From Corallococcus macrosporus DSM 14697 (lineage in GTDB: Bacteria > Myxococcota > Myxococcia > Myxococcales > Myxococcaceae), in contig NZ_CP022203.1 in assembly GCF_002305895.1 (NCBI RefSeq), positions 8,884,001 through 8,948,000 of the forward strand: DNA of 64,000 nucleotides, written 5' to 3'. The translations under genes were made by a program, and so were the position numbers. The notes beneath the pieces are model-generated. The model was not told where the DNA came from. It ran no database searches and saw nothing but the letters and a program-made list of their open reading frames with translations. This document shows positions 33,159-41,847 of this stretch, piece after piece (the stretch's first letter is position 1; the number at the start of each line of letters is the position of its first letter).

Positions 33159-33420
33159 GCGGCGCCACCCACCGGCCCCGCGCCGTCCCCGGGGGCCGCC
33201 GTCCCGTCCCCATTCCCCGCGCGCCTTGAGCGGATAGAGTGTTTGAGCTTCAACTTCATGGGAGGATTTCCCGTTTGAAACCAGGACGTGGCTCCGCGCC
33301 AGGCGTAGAGACGGGGCAGCGGGGGCGCGCGGGCAACGTGCGCTCCTTCACGCGCGGCTCGGGCGCCGGTGAGGCGGGGGCTTACCTCCGCGCCGGGCGC
33401 CTCCCTACCTTGGACGGGTG

Positions 33421-34764
33421 ATGTTCCAAACGGGCGAGGAACAGCGTCACCCGCTTGAGGAAGGCGGGCCCCATTCACCCTGGAAGTCCCGCGCCTGGAG
33501 CGAGCTGGAGACGGCGCGCGCGCGCGTGCTGGCGATGCTCGGCGGGCTGCCGGAGGCCGCGCTGCGCCGTCAGCATTCGCCCCTCATGTCGCCGCTCATC
33601 TGGGACGTGGCGCACGTGGCCAACTACGAGGAGCAGTGGCTGCTGCGGGCGCTGGGGGCGCCGGCCATCACCGACCCGGCCTTCGACGCCATCTACGACG
33701 CCTTCCGGCACCCGCGCGCCACGCGCGCCGAGCTGCCGCTGCTGCCCCCCGAGGCCGCCTTCGCCTACGCGCGGCGCGTGCGGGAGGCGGTGCGCGAGCA
33801 CCTGGACCGGCTGCCCGAGGACAGCGCGGCGCCGCTGCTGCGGGGCGGCTACGTCTTCGGCATGGTGGCACAGCACGAGCAGCAGCACGCGGAGACGCTG
33901 GCCGCCACGCTGCAGCTCATGACGGCGCCGGCGTACCCCGTGCCCCCGGCGCGCCCGCGCCCCCGGCCCGGCGCGGTGCCCCAGGGCGAGGTCTTCATCC
34001 CCGGCGGCGAGGTGCGGCTGGGCAGCACCGGGCCCTGGGCCTACGACAACGAGCGGCCCGCGTTCACCCAGGACGTGGCCCCGTTCCTGATGGACGCGCA
34101 CCCCGTCACCAACGGTGACTACCGGGTGTTCGTGGAGTCGGGGGGCTACGAGGATGCGCGCTGGTGGCACCCCAAGGGCTGGGCGCTTGTCCAGGCGGAG
34201 GGGCTGAGGCACCCGGGCTTCTGGCTCCCCCAGGGCAACCACACCTGGCTGAGGCGGCGCTTCGGACAGGTGGAGCCGCTGCCCGGGGACGAGCCGGTGC
34301 AGCACGTGTGCTGGTACGAGGCGGACGCCTACGCGCGCTGGGCCGGCAAGCGGCTGCCCACCGAGGCCGAGTGGGAGAAGGCCGCGCGCGGCGGCGATGG
34401 CCGCCCCCGCGAGTACCCCTGGGGTGACACGCCGCCCACGCGCGCGCACGCCACCCTGGGCGGAGACACCTGGGGCCCGGCGCCGGTGGGCAGCCATCCG
34501 CGGGGCGTCAGCCACGACGGCGTCTGGGGCCTGCTGGGTGACGTGTGGGAGTGGACGGCGAGCGACTTCCGCCCCTACGCGGGCTTCAGCGCCTTTCCCT
34601 ACCCGGAGTACTCCGAGGTGTTCTTCGGCGAGGCCTACAAGGTCCTCCGGGGAGGCGCGTGGGCCAGCGCACCGGTGGCGGTGCGCAACGGCTTCCGCAA
34701 CTGGGACTTCCCCAACCGCCGGCAGATTTTCGCCGGCTTCCGCTGTGCACGGAACGCGAGGTGA
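33421..34764 (+). CDS. egtB: Ergothioneine biosynthesis sulfoxide synthase EgtB
   Basis: A 447-residue non-haem iron enzyme that joins hercynine with a thiol donor (gamma-glutamylcysteine or cysteine) using oxygen, in ergothioneine synthesis. The N-terminal DinB-like domain carries the iron site: His in WDVAHVANYEEQW and the HX3HXE motif in QHEQQHAETLAATLQLM. The C-terminal formylglycine-generating-enzyme-like domain shows GEVFIPGGEVRLGSTG, PVTNGDYRVFVESGGY, LPTEAEWEKAARGGDG, LLGDVWEWTASDF and the final VRNGFRNWDFPNRRQIFAG. Start is ATG 33421 or the GTG one codon before. It lies ten bases upstream of egtD. No egtA, egtC or egtE is adjacent, which favours a cysteine-using variant or genes elsewhere. 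Confidence 0.9.
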   Translation: MFQTGEEQRHPLEEGGPHSPWKSRAWSELETARARVLAMLGGLPEAALRRQHSPLMSPLIWDVAHVANYEEQWLLRALGAPAITDPAFDAIYDAFRHPRATRAELPLLPPEAAFAYARRVREAVREHLDRLPEDSAAPLLRGGYVFGMVAQHEQQHAETLAATLQLMTAPAYPVPPARPRPRPGAVPQGEVFIPGGEVRLGSTGPWAYDNERPAFTQDVAPFLMDAHPVTNGDYRVFVESGGYEDARWWHPKGWALVQAEGLRHPGFWLPQGNHTWLRRRFGQVEPLPGDEPVQHVCWYEADAYARWAGKRLPTEAEWEKAARGGDGRPREYPWGDTPPTRAHATLGGDTWGPAPVGSHPRGVSHDGVWGLLGDVWEWTASDFRPYAGFSAFPYPEYSEVFFGEAYKVLRGGAWASAPVAVRNGFRNWDFPNRRQIFAGFRCARNAR

Positions 34765-34773
34765 GGTGAGGCG

Positions 34774-35799
34774 ATGCGGGTGACGACGGTACCGACGGTG
34801 ACGACTCCGGGCGAGGACACGCAGCCCACGCCGGGAGTCCAGGTGGACGTTTACGTGAAGCCGGGGGACGCGAAGCGCGCCCTGCGCGAGGAGGCGCTCC
34901 AGGGCCTGTGTGGCATGCCCAAGGAGCTGTCTCCCAAGTGGCTCTACGACGAGCGCGGCAGCCAGCTCTTCGACGACATCACCCGGCTGCCGGAGTACTA
35001 CCCCACGCGGCGCGAGCGGGAAATCCTGCTGGCCCACGCGGGCGACATCGCGCGGCTGAGCGGCGCGGACACATTGATTGAGCTGGGCAGCGGCACCAGC
35101 GAGAAGACGCGCCTCCTGCTGGACGCGCTGGAGGAGGCGGGCCAGCTCGCGCGCTTCGTCCCCTTCGACGTGAGCGAGGCCTTCCTGCGGCGCGCGGCGA
35201 CGGGCCTGGCGCGTGAGTACCCCGGCATCACCGTGCACGCGGTGGTGGGCGACTTCGAGCGGCACCTGGGCCAGCTCCCCAACGGCGGCCGGCGGCTGGT
35301 GGCCTTCCTGGGCGGCACCATCGGCAACCTGAAGCCGGCGCAGCGCGCGCTCTTCCTGCGCCAGCTCTCCGCCGGGTTGCAGCCGGGGGACGGGCTGCTG
35401 CTGGGCACCGACCTCATCAAGGACCGCGAGCGGCTGTACGCCGCCTACAACGACAGCGCGGGCGTGACGGCCGAGTTCAACCGCAACGTGCTCAAGGTGC
35501 TCAACCGCGAGCTGGGCGGGGACTTCGACCCGGGGGCCTTCGAGCACATCGCGCCCTTCGACGAGCAGAACGCCTGGATTGAGATGCGCCTGGTGTCCCG
35601 GCGCGCGCAGAAGGTGTGGCTGTCCACGCTGCGCAAGCAGGTGGACTTCGCCGAAGGCGAGGTGCTGCGCACGGAGGTGAGCTGCAAGTTCCACCAGGAC
35701 CAGGTGGCATCCGAGCTGTCGGCCGCGGGGCTCACGCTGGCCGAGTGGTGGACGGACGCGGCGGGCGACTTCGCCCTCTCCCTGGCCTTCAAGCGCTGA
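34774..35799 (+). CDS. egtD: L-histidine N-alpha-methyltransferase EgtD
   Basis: A 341-residue SAM-dependent methyltransferase that converts histidine to hercynine, the first step of ergothioneine synthesis. Family signatures: KWLYDERGSQLFDDITRLPE, YYPTRREREIL, the SAM site LIELGSGTSEKTRLLLDAL, VPFDVSEAFLRRAA, RLVAFLGGTIGNLKPAQRA, LGTDLIKDRERLYAAYND, and FNRNVLKVLNRELGGDF. The C-terminal segment WIEMRLVSRRAQKVWLSTLR and FHQDQVASELSAAGL completes the standard length. It follows egtB by ten bases in the same direction, so product flows from this enzyme to EgtB. The first 25 residues before KPGDAKRALREEALQG are variable. Confidence 0.92.
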   Translation: MRVTTVPTVTTPGEDTQPTPGVQVDVYVKPGDAKRALREEALQGLCGMPKELSPKWLYDERGSQLFDDITRLPEYYPTRREREILLAHAGDIARLSGADTLIELGSGTSEKTRLLLDALEEAGQLARFVPFDVSEAFLRRAATGLAREYPGITVHAVVGDFERHLGQLPNGGRRLVAFLGGTIGNLKPAQRALFLRQLSAGLQPGDGLLLGTDLIKDRERLYAAYNDSAGVTAEFNRNVLKVLNRELGGDFDPGAFEHIAPFDEQNAWIEMRLVSRRAQKVWLSTLRKQVDFAEGEVLRTEVSCKFHQDQVASELSAAGLTLAEWWTDAAGDFALSLAFKR

Positions 35800-35898
35800 G
35801 GCGAAGGTGCTCCAAGGGGGCGCGGGGCGGGGACTCCCCCCGCCTTCGCGCCCCGCGCCGTTTCCAGGGTGTGGAACGGCGTCAGGGGCGGCGGTGCT

Positions 35899-36090
35899 TC
35901 AGCGGCGCGGGTTGCGGCGCGAGCCGCTCCGCACCGGCACGGGCACCGGCTGCGGGGACGGACGCGTCCAGGCCGCCCAAAGCGCCCCCAGCCCGGCGAC
36001 CACGAGGCCCCCCACGGCGATCAACTGCTCCCCGACGGGTGCGATGTCCACGGTGGCGAGCGGGAGGGGGAGCATTCCGGAGAACGACAT
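35899..36090 (-). CDS. Small single-span membrane protein
   Basis: A 63-residue protein starting at ATG 36090 (MSFSGMLPLPLATVDIAPVG), chosen because AAGGAG lies seven bases upstream, an excellent ribosome-binding site. One hydrophobic helix (QLIAVGGLVVAGLGALWAAW) is followed by a basic Pro/Arg tail (VPVPVRSGSRRNPRR). An open frame continues upstream to 36288 but lacks support. Neighbours are egtD (convergent) and a lipoprotein gene. No family is recognised; small transmembrane proteins of this kind are common in myxobacteria. Confidence 0.6.
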   Translation of the reverse strand: MSFSGMLPLPLATVDIAPVGEQLIAVGGLVVAGLGALWAAWTRPSPQPVPVPVRSGSRRNPRR

Positions 36091-36382
36091 GCGGGGACTC
36101 CTTGCGAGGGCACTGCGTGGAGGTCCTGGATGGGCCCGAGGCGAGCACCCAACGCAGTCCGGGAGGGTGGAGGTTAGAGATTCGTGACGGTCAGGGGAAG
36201 CCCCTGGGCGTCGATGTCGGCGTGGCGTGCACGGAAGTGCACCCTGGATGCATAACGATGGGACACCCGAGGCGCGCTGGATGTTCACGAGCCGGTGACG
36301 AACGCCTGCTCGCCTGCCTCCCCACCGCCAGGAGGAGACACTCCCACCCCCCTCGACGTGCGATTGCGCCAGACGCGCCGTG

Positions 36383-36925
36383 CTACGGCAGCGCGCCCTG
36401 CACCCGGATTTCGCGGCAGGCGTCGGTGGCCCGCAGCACGTCCTCGGCGGACGCGCCCGGCAGGCTGGCGCAGAGGAACAAGTCGTTGCCCACGCGCCGC
36501 GCGCCGAAGAAGCCGGGGGCCTCCGGGCCCACGCCGCCGTCGGCCAGCCTGGGCGCCAGGGTGATGCGCAGGAGCGAGTAGCGCTCCGTCTCTTCTTCCT
36601 GGTCCAGGGAGAACTCGAAGTCCTTCAGCTCCTCGCGGACGCGCTCCACCAGCGTCTCGATGGAGGGCAACTGCGCGCCCTCTCCGCGCTTCAGGTCCAC
36701 CCGCAGCACGGGGCGGCCCGGCGGGCCCGCCTGGAAGCTGTCATCCGGCGCCACCTGCGCGGACCAGCCGTCCGGCAGCGGCACCTTCACGCCGGAGCGG
36801 CTGGCGGATGGACGGCCATCCTCTCCGGTGTCGGAAGCAGCCCCCTGCTGACCGCAGCCCTTGCAGCCGCCCAGGAGGGAGAGCGCCAGCAGCGAGGCTG
36901 GCGCCATGTGCTTCCAGGGACGCAC
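36383..36925 (-). CDS. Lipoprotein of unknown function downstream of bacM
   Basis: A 180-residue protein starting MRPWKHMAPASLLALSLLGG, with the lipobox LLGGC and a CKGCG cluster after it. The mature part has a Ser/Ala-rich linker, the strand-like VKVPLPDGWSAQVAPDD, and a compact alpha/beta region ending DVLRATDACREIRVQGALP. It lies three bases downstream of bacM in the same direction, making a probable four-gene operon parA-parB-bacM-lipoprotein. Whether it takes part in shape or segregation is unknown. A second possible start is the Met at residue 7. Confidence 0.75.
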   Translation of the reverse strand: MRPWKHMAPASLLALSLLGGCKGCGQQGAASDTGEDGRPSASRSGVKVPLPDGWSAQVAPDDSFQAGPPGRPVLRVDLKRGEGAQLPSIETLVERVREELKDFEFSLDQEEETERYSLLRITLAPRLADGGVGPEAPGFFGARRVGNDLFLCASLPGASAEDVLRATDACREIRVQGALP

Positions 36926-36928
36926 GCC

Positions 36929-37375
36929 CTACTTCTTCTCGCCACCCGGCGGGGGCGGACGGGGACCGGTGCCCAGGTTCTCCATCTTCAGCGAGCCCTC
37001 GAAGATGACGCCGCGGTCCATGGACAGCGACGGCGTCTCCAGGTTGCCCTTCACGCGGCCCGGCGTCTTGAGCTCGATGATTTGCGTGGCCTTCACGTTG
37101 CCTTCGACCTGGCCGTTGATGATGACGGTGCCGGCCTGGATTTCGGCCTGGACCTTGGCGCCATCCCCAATGACGAGCACGTCCTTGGTGATGATCTGCC
37201 CCTGGAACTTGCCGTCGATACGGACCTGCCCTTCGAAGGTCAGCTTCCCCTCGAACTCGCTCCCCTTGCCCAGGAGCGTGTGGACCTCACCAGAACGCTG
37301 CGACACGGATTCCTCCTCCCGCCTGAACAGAGGCTTGCTGGGTGCTTCGTCTTTTTTCCCGCCAAGGAGCGCCAC
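36929..37375 (-). CDS. bacM: Bactofilin BacM
   Basis: A 148-residue bactofilin, a cytoskeletal protein that polymerises without nucleotides through a right-handed beta-helix. The core is the repeating GSEFEGKLTFEGQVRIDGKF, GQIITKDVLVIGDGAKVQAE, IQAGTVIINGQVEGNVKATQ, IIELKTPGRVKGNLETPSLS pattern. The N-terminal MALLGGKKDEAPSKPLFRRE tail is like that of M. xanthus BacM, which is processed near residue 27, and the C-terminus is Pro-rich (GPRPPPPGGEKK). In M. xanthus bacM is next to parB, as here (gap of three bases), and is needed for normal cell shape. The other bactofilins (BacN, O, P) that position ParABS are encoded elsewhere. Confidence 0.92.
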   Translation of the reverse strand: MALLGGKKDEAPSKPLFRREEESVSQRSGEVHTLLGKGSEFEGKLTFEGQVRIDGKFQGQIITKDVLVIGDGAKVQAEIQAGTVIINGQVEGNVKATQIIELKTPGRVKGNLETPSLSMDRGVIFEGSLKMENLGTGPRPPPPGGEKK

Positions 37376-37378
37376 GTC

Positions 37379-38272
37379 CTACTCCTTCCTGAGAAGCTTC
37401 AAGAGCCGGTCGAGGTCATCGTACGAGAAGAAGTCCACCTCGATGGTGCCCTTTCCGGGGCTTCGTTCGGTGAGCCGGACCTTGGTCCCCAGCCGCCGCT
37501 GAAGCTCCTCCACCAGTGCCTTCACCTGCGGGCTCTGCTTGGGTGCCGCCTTGCCCGCGTCCTTCTTCCCGCTGGAGCGACTCTGCTGGACCAGGCGCTC
37601 CGTGTCACGCACGGAGAGCTTCTTCTCCGCGACTTGCCTGGCCAGGTTCTGCAGCTCCGGCAGCCGGGGCACGCCCAGCAGCGCGCGCGCGTGGCCCATG
37701 CTGAGCGAGCCATCCGCCACCATGCCCTTGACGTCCGCGGGCAGCGCCAGCAGGCGCAGGGCGTTGGCCACCGTGGAGCGCTCCTTGCCCACGCGCACAC
37801 TGACCTGCTCCTGCGTGAGCTTGAACTCCTCCACCAGGCGCTTGTAGCCCTCCGCCTCTTCAATGGGGTTCAGGTCCGCGCGCTGGAGGTTCTCCACCAG
37901 GGCCAGCTCGAAGGCCTGGACCTCCGTCACGTCGCGGACGATGGCGGGCACTTCCTTGAGGCCGGCGGCCTGGGAGGCGCGCCAGCGGCGCTCGCCCGCG
38001 ATGATGCGGTAGCCGTCACCGTCCTTGCGGACGAGGATGGGCTGGAGCACGCCCTGCGCCTTGATGGACTCGGAGAGCTCCTTGAGCTTCTCCTCGTCGA
38101 AGTAGGTGCGCGGCTGCTCCTTGTCGCGGTGGATGGACTCGATGGGGAGCTTGAGGACGCCGGCCTTCGCGGCCTGCTCGCCGCCCTTGCCGGAGCCGGC
38201 GGCGCCCGCCTGGGGGATGAGGGCGGACAGGCCGCGTCCCAGGGCCCGCTTCTGTGCGTCTGCTTTCACCAC
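37379..38272 (-). CDS. parB: Chromosome segregation protein ParB
   Basis: A 297-residue ParB that binds parS sites and spreads as a CTP-dependent clamp. N-terminal domain: KQKRALGRGLSALIPQ-type start, box I in IESIHRDKEQPRTYFDEEKL, and box II (CTP site) GYRIIAGERRWRASQAAGL, followed by ALVENLQRADLNPIEEAEGY. The helix-turn-helix is KLTQEQVSVRVGKERSTVANALRLLALP. A Lys/Pro linker precedes the dimerisation domain VKALVEELQRRLGTKVRLTERSP. The gene stop is three bases from bacM and its start 25 bases from the parA stop. Its targets are visible as the parS cluster at 42859-46063 in the same window. Confidence 0.96.
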   Translation of the reverse strand: MVKADAQKRALGRGLSALIPQAGAAGSGKGGEQAAKAGVLKLPIESIHRDKEQPRTYFDEEKLKELSESIKAQGVLQPILVRKDGDGYRIIAGERRWRASQAAGLKEVPAIVRDVTEVQAFELALVENLQRADLNPIEEAEGYKRLVEEFKLTQEQVSVRVGKERSTVANALRLLALPADVKGMVADGSLSMGHARALLGVPRLPELQNLARQVAEKKLSVRDTERLVQQSRSSGKKDAGKAAPKQSPQVKALVEELQRRLGTKVRLTERSPGKGTIEVDFFSYDDLDRLLKLLRKE

Positions 38273-38297
38273 GTCGTGACTCCAGCCAGGGCGCGGC

Positions 38298-39089
38298 TCA
38301 AGCCACGCGCCTGCGAGGGCTCTTGGGGGTGTCCCGCTTCATCAGCTCGCGGCCCAGCGCGAGGTAGCTCTCACACCCCTTCGACTTGATGTCGTACAGG
38401 ATGATGGGCTTCCCGAAGGAGGGGCACTCGGACAGGCGCACGTTGCGCGGGACGATGACCTCGAACACCTGCTTCTTGAAGTACCCGCGCACCTCTTCCA
38501 CGACCTGGTGGGCGATGTTGGCCCGCGAGTCGAACATGGTGAGCAGGATGCCCTCCATCTTCAGGTCCGGGTTGAGGCCCTGCTTCACCAGGTCGATGGT
38601 GTGGGTGAGCTGCGAGAGTCCCTCGAGCGCGTAGTACTCGCACTGGAGCGGGATGAGCACGGAGTCCGCGGCGGCCAGCGCGTTGAGCGTCAGCAGGCCG
38701 AGCGACGGCGGACAGTCGATGATGATGTAGTCGTATTCAGGGGCCAGCGGGCGCAGGGCATCGCGGAGGCGGAACTCGCGGTTGTCCTGGTTGACCAGCT
38801 CGACTTCGGCGCCGGTGAGGTCCGGCGTGGCCGGCACCACCTGGAGGTAGCGCAGCTCCGTGGGGTGGAGCAGCTCCTGGATGGGCCGGTCGTTGAGCAG
38901 CGCTTCGTAGATGGTGCCGTGGATGTTGTCCTGCTTGATGCCCAGGCCGCTGCCCGCGTTGCCCTGTGGGTCCATGTCCACCAGCAGCGTGCGCCGCTCC
39001 GCCGAAGCCAGGCTCGCGGCGAGGTTGATGGCGGTGGTGGTCTTCCCGACGCCGCCCTTCTGGTTGGAGATGCAGATGATACGACCCAC
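38298..39089 (-). CDS. parA: Chromosome partitioning ATPase ParA
   Basis: A 263-residue Walker-type ATPase that drives segregation of ParB-parS complexes over the nucleoid. The start is GTG 39089 (VGRIICISNQKGGVGKTT), preceded by a GAGAGGA ribosome-binding site; an upstream ATG frame to 39167 would add an unusual extension. Deviant Walker A is KGGVGKTTTAINLAA, A' is LLVDMDPQGNAGSGLG, and Walker B is YDYIIIDCPPSLGLLTLNAL. The C-terminus is basic (ELMKRDTPKSPRRRVA), consistent with nonspecific DNA binding. It leads the parA-parB-bacM operon. The region upstream contains a possible promoter at 39170-39198. Confidence 0.95.
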   Translation of the reverse strand: MGRIICISNQKGGVGKTTTAINLAASLASAERRTLLVDMDPQGNAGSGLGIKQDNIHGTIYEALLNDRPIQELLHPTELRYLQVVPATPDLTGAEVELVNQDNREFRLRDALRPLAPEYDYIIIDCPPSLGLLTLNALAAADSVLIPLQCEYYALEGLSQLTHTIDLVKQGLNPDLKMEGILLTMFDSRANIAHQVVEEVRGYFKKQVFEVIVPRNVRLSECPSFGKPIILYDIKSKGCESYLALGRELMKRDTPKSPRRRVA

Positions 39090-39169
39090 GGTGGCCCATC
39101 CTCTCTCTGCCCGGCCGTTGGCCTGGGCCCCGCGCGTGATGCAGTGCACGGTTGCGCGCTGATCCACGC

Positions 39170-39198
39170 TGCTAGCACGCGGTTTGGTATCGGATCAA
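39170..39198 (-). promoter_or_regulatory. Possible promoter of the parA-parB-bacM operon
   Basis: Read on the minus strand, TTGATC (39198-39193) and CTAGCA (39175-39170) are separated by 17 bases, about 80 bases before the parA GTG. The -35 match is good and the -10 match moderate. Confidence 0.35.
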
Positions 39199-39300
39199 AT
39201 TCACGGCGAGCCTTGCTTCCCTGCTCTCTTCACGGGGGTTTGCGCTGGCCTGGAGGCCGGTGGCGGGTGCCCGGAAGGGGCCTGGAGGCTGGCCGGGTGT

Positions 39301-39320
39301 GCCTCCTTATATAAGGAGGC
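39301..39320. promoter_or_regulatory. Perfect 20-bp palindrome, AT-centred
   Basis: GCCTCCTTATATAAGGAGGC is fully self-complementary with a TTATATAA core. It lies about 210 bases upstream of the parA start in very GC-rich DNA. It might be an operator, a cruciform or an unwinding element. Confidence 0.5.
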
Positions 39321-39786
39321 GGCGCGCCGGGGTGCCAGTGGAACGGGGGCCCGGAGGGCTCGTGTCAGGCCCCTATATAATGATGCGGCCCGCGCCGCGG
39401 GCCCGTGACTCACGGGTTTCCGTGGCGGGCTTGGGGCGGTGGACGGCGGACAGGCCTGGCCGCTTGTTCCCGGTGGAACCGTTTCGGCGGCGCGCGGGTG
39501 GCGTGGCGGCGGCCGGGCGAGCGGGCGCACGGGGGCGGCTGGGAATGCGGCCAGCGCGGCCGGTGCGGAGCGTCAGCGGACCTTTGTGCCAGTTTTCAGG
39601 GGGTGAGCGGCGGCGGACTTCTCGCGGAGCCGGCGTGGCTCCGCGAGGTTCGCGCGCGTGCCCCTTCATGCGGCCGTACCTCCCACCGCGCCCGGCGGGG
39701 CGGAGCGCCTGCTGGAGGCGCCCTTCGCCACGCCCGGGGCCCCCGCCTGAGCGGGAGCCGCGGGACGCGGCGCGGTGGTGCGGACC

Positions 39787-41847
39787 TCAGCAGTTGTCGG
39801 GCTTCTGGGTGAGGACGTAGAGGAAGAGGGCGAAGTTGGCCACCAACTGGAGCATCACGACGGCCACGTAGGCGCCGCCCGTGGCCCAGAGCGCGGCGAC
39901 CTGCGCGATGAGCATGGTGCAGTTGGCGGCGATGGTGAACCAGCTCCCCGTCAGCGCGGCGCCGAAAATCTTGCCCAGGGTCCCCGCCGTGTAGAACGCC
40001 TTGATGATTCGGATGATGCTGTTGACGTCCTGTTGGGAGTACTTCGCCACGCTCTCCACCGTGTTGAGCAGCGCGGTGCTCTCCGAGACGGCCTTCTGGA
40101 TGGGGGAGATGAGGTTCGCCCCCGCGAAGCCCACGCCGAACGCCGCCAGCAGCATGGAGAAGGCCGTCGCCGCCACGGAGACGACCCACCCGATGCACGC
40201 GGTGTTGACGGTCAGCACCATCCGGCCGGCCTCCACCCTGCCCCGCGCGGTGTGGTGGTAATAGACGAAGTGGTTGCCCTCCACCTGGCCGGTGAAGGCG
40301 CCCACGGGCACGCCCCCGGGGCCGCCCACCCGCGCCAACCCCTGGTTCAGGTTGTCGCGGTAGAGCGACCGCATCCGCTCCCGCGTTGACTCGGGGAGCG
40401 CGGCCAGCAGGGGCTCCAGCGAGGCGAGCACGGACTGCGCCTGCGGCTGCGTCAGCAGCTTCTGGGTGGGGAAGGCCACCGGCGCCGCGAAGAATTGCTG
40501 GGCGGAGGGCAGCGGCGGATCCGCCTTCGCCACCTGCTGCCCCCTGACCTCCGCCCCCGGCGGGGGCGTGGAGTCCGACGGCGGCGTGGTGACGATGCCA
40601 GGCGTGGCCGTGTTGAGGAACAGCGGCGGGTGGCCCGTCACCTGGTTGCTCAGGACGATGCCATTCCAGGCGTAGTACGCCACGCAGCCGTCGACGTCGC
40701 TGGGGTCCCGCGACATGTACTGCTGCACCTCGCTGGCGGTGAGCGCTCGGGACCAGAGCCCCGCGGCCTGGAGGTGGCCCTGGAAATCGTAGGTCGCGCC
40801 TCCGGGGGCGGTGGAACTTGGCTGGGCGCCGAAGAGCCAGACGGGCTGCGCCAGCCGGGGCAGGACCTGCCCGCCGATGGTCATGTCGAGCTGGCCGTCC
40901 AGGTAGATGAGCAGCGTGCTGCCGTCATAGGTGGCCGCCAGGTGGTGCCACGTGTCGGGAGGCAAATGCAGCGTATGCCCCCAACCCTGCCCGCCGCCGT
41001 TGGCGCTGGATTTGGTGACCTGGAGATTGTACCCGTTGCCGTCCCACTGCAGGCCCAGCGAGAGCCCCTCGTTGCTGACGCCGTCCTGGCACGCGAACAG
41101 GGTATGCGAATCGTCCTGGAAGGGAGAGGGCGCGCCGACGTTGAACCACGCGTGCACGCTGAAGGGGCCGCCGTCCGCGACCGTCGTGAGGTTGTCGCGG
41201 GGTGAGGGCTGCGCCGCGCCGTTCACCAGCCGCAGCGACGGCGCCAGCATCACCACCTGCGCGCCGTGCTCCAGGTTCGCCTGCCCCTGGTTGTGTCCGG
41301 AGACATCCGCGGTGGAGCCATCGCTGAAGCTGAAGCAGGCGGCGAGCGTCGGGTCCGGCTGCGGGACGTCCCACACCGGCTTGAGCTGGTCGCCGGAGCG
41401 CATGGCGGACCAGAAGGCGACGTTGAAGAACTGCGCGTCGCAGGACGAGCCCAGCACGAACGGCGACGTGCTTCCCGCGATGTTGGACTGGCTCCCTTCA
41501 ATGAGGACCGTGCCGTCCACGTACACCGTGTAGCGGCCGGCGTTGGCGCCGGTCGACTCGAAGTTGATGAGGACGTACTGCCACCTGTCGGCCCGCAGCT
41601 CGATTTCGGAGACCTGATGCTGTGACGAGCCCGAGAGCCTGAACATCAGCTTCAAGCCGTGCAGGCCCAGGTACCAATTGGAGCCGGACTCCAGCAGCTT
41701 GCCGTCGTAGCTGGGCGCGCGCGGCCGGAGCCAGAAGCCGATGGCGTAGGACGCGCTTCCACTCAGGTCGAGCATGCAATGCCCGCCGAGTTGGATGTAC
41801 TGGCCATGGCGGAGGTCGGCAGCGCCGTATTGATACATGGGTCTCAT
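39787..41847 (-). CDS. Two-LamG-domain protein with hydrophobic C-terminal region
   Basis: A 686-residue protein starting at ATG 41847 (MRPMYQYGAADLRHGQYIQL), with GGAG eight bases upstream; a second Met is three codons later. Two concanavalin-type LamG domains are visible: residues about 15-180 (YVLINFESTGANAGRYTVYVDG) and about 205-385 (WHHLAATYDGSTLLIYLDGQ, HLQAAGLWSRALTASEVQQY). After a Pro-rich linker, a last region of about 200 residues holds hydrophobic segments (GWVVSVAATAFSMLLAAFG, IFGAALTGSWFTIAANCTML, ATGGAYVAVVMLQLVANFAL). There is no N-terminal signal peptide, odd for LamG proteins. The layout, binding modules plus membrane-active tail, would fit a delivered pore-former or a surface protein exported by another route. 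It sits alone between the par operon and parS. Confidence 0.72.
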   Translation of the reverse strand: MRPMYQYGAADLRHGQYIQLGGHCMLDLSGSASYAIGFWLRPRAPSYDGKLLESGSNWYLGLHGLKLMFRLSGSSQHQVSEIELRADRWQYVLINFESTGANAGRYTVYVDGTVLIEGSQSNIAGSTSPFVLGSSCDAQFFNVAFWSAMRSGDQLKPVWDVPQPDPTLAACFSFSDGSTADVSGHNQGQANLEHGAQVVMLAPSLRLVNGAAQPSPRDNLTTVADGGPFSVHAWFNVGAPSPFQDDSHTLFACQDGVSNEGLSLGLQWDGNGYNLQVTKSSANGGGQGWGHTLHLPPDTWHHLAATYDGSTLLIYLDGQLDMTIGGQVLPRLAQPVWLFGAQPSSTAPGGATYDFQGHLQAAGLWSRALTASEVQQYMSRDPSDVDGCVAYYAWNGIVLSNQVTGHPPLFLNTATPGIVTTPPSDSTPPPGAEVRGQQVAKADPPLPSAQQFFAAPVAFPTQKLLTQPQAQSVLASLEPLLAALPESTRERMRSLYRDNLNQGLARVGGPGGVPVGAFTGQVEGNHFVYYHHTARGRVEAGRMVLTVNTACIGWVVSVAATAFSMLLAAFGVGFAGANLISPIQKAVSESTALLNTVESVAKYSQQDVNSIIRIIKAFYTAGTLGKIFGAALTGSWFTIAANCTMLIAQVAALWATGGAYVAVVMLQLVANFALFLYVLTQKPDNC

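Larger units (their letters stand above)
39090..39786. other. Non-coding spacer of about 700 bp upstream of parA
   Basis: I find no convincing gene. It includes AT-rich words unusual for this genome: a perfect palindrome at 39301-39320 and the CCTATATAATGATG stretch near 39372. A parS-like 14-mer with two differences (GTTCCCGGTGGAAC) is at 39466-39479. The remainder is very GC-rich. Confidence 0.5.

Noticed and set aside
33239-33421. 60-codon open frame upstream of egtB
   Set aside because: It has a low-complexity Gly/Arg product and no family motif. The stretch is more likely the egtB leader and promoter.
39466-39479. GTTCCCGGTGGAAC as an outlying parS site
   Set aside because: It differs from the consensus at two of the central bases needed for symmetry, and stands alone 3.4 kb from the cluster; kept only as a remark.
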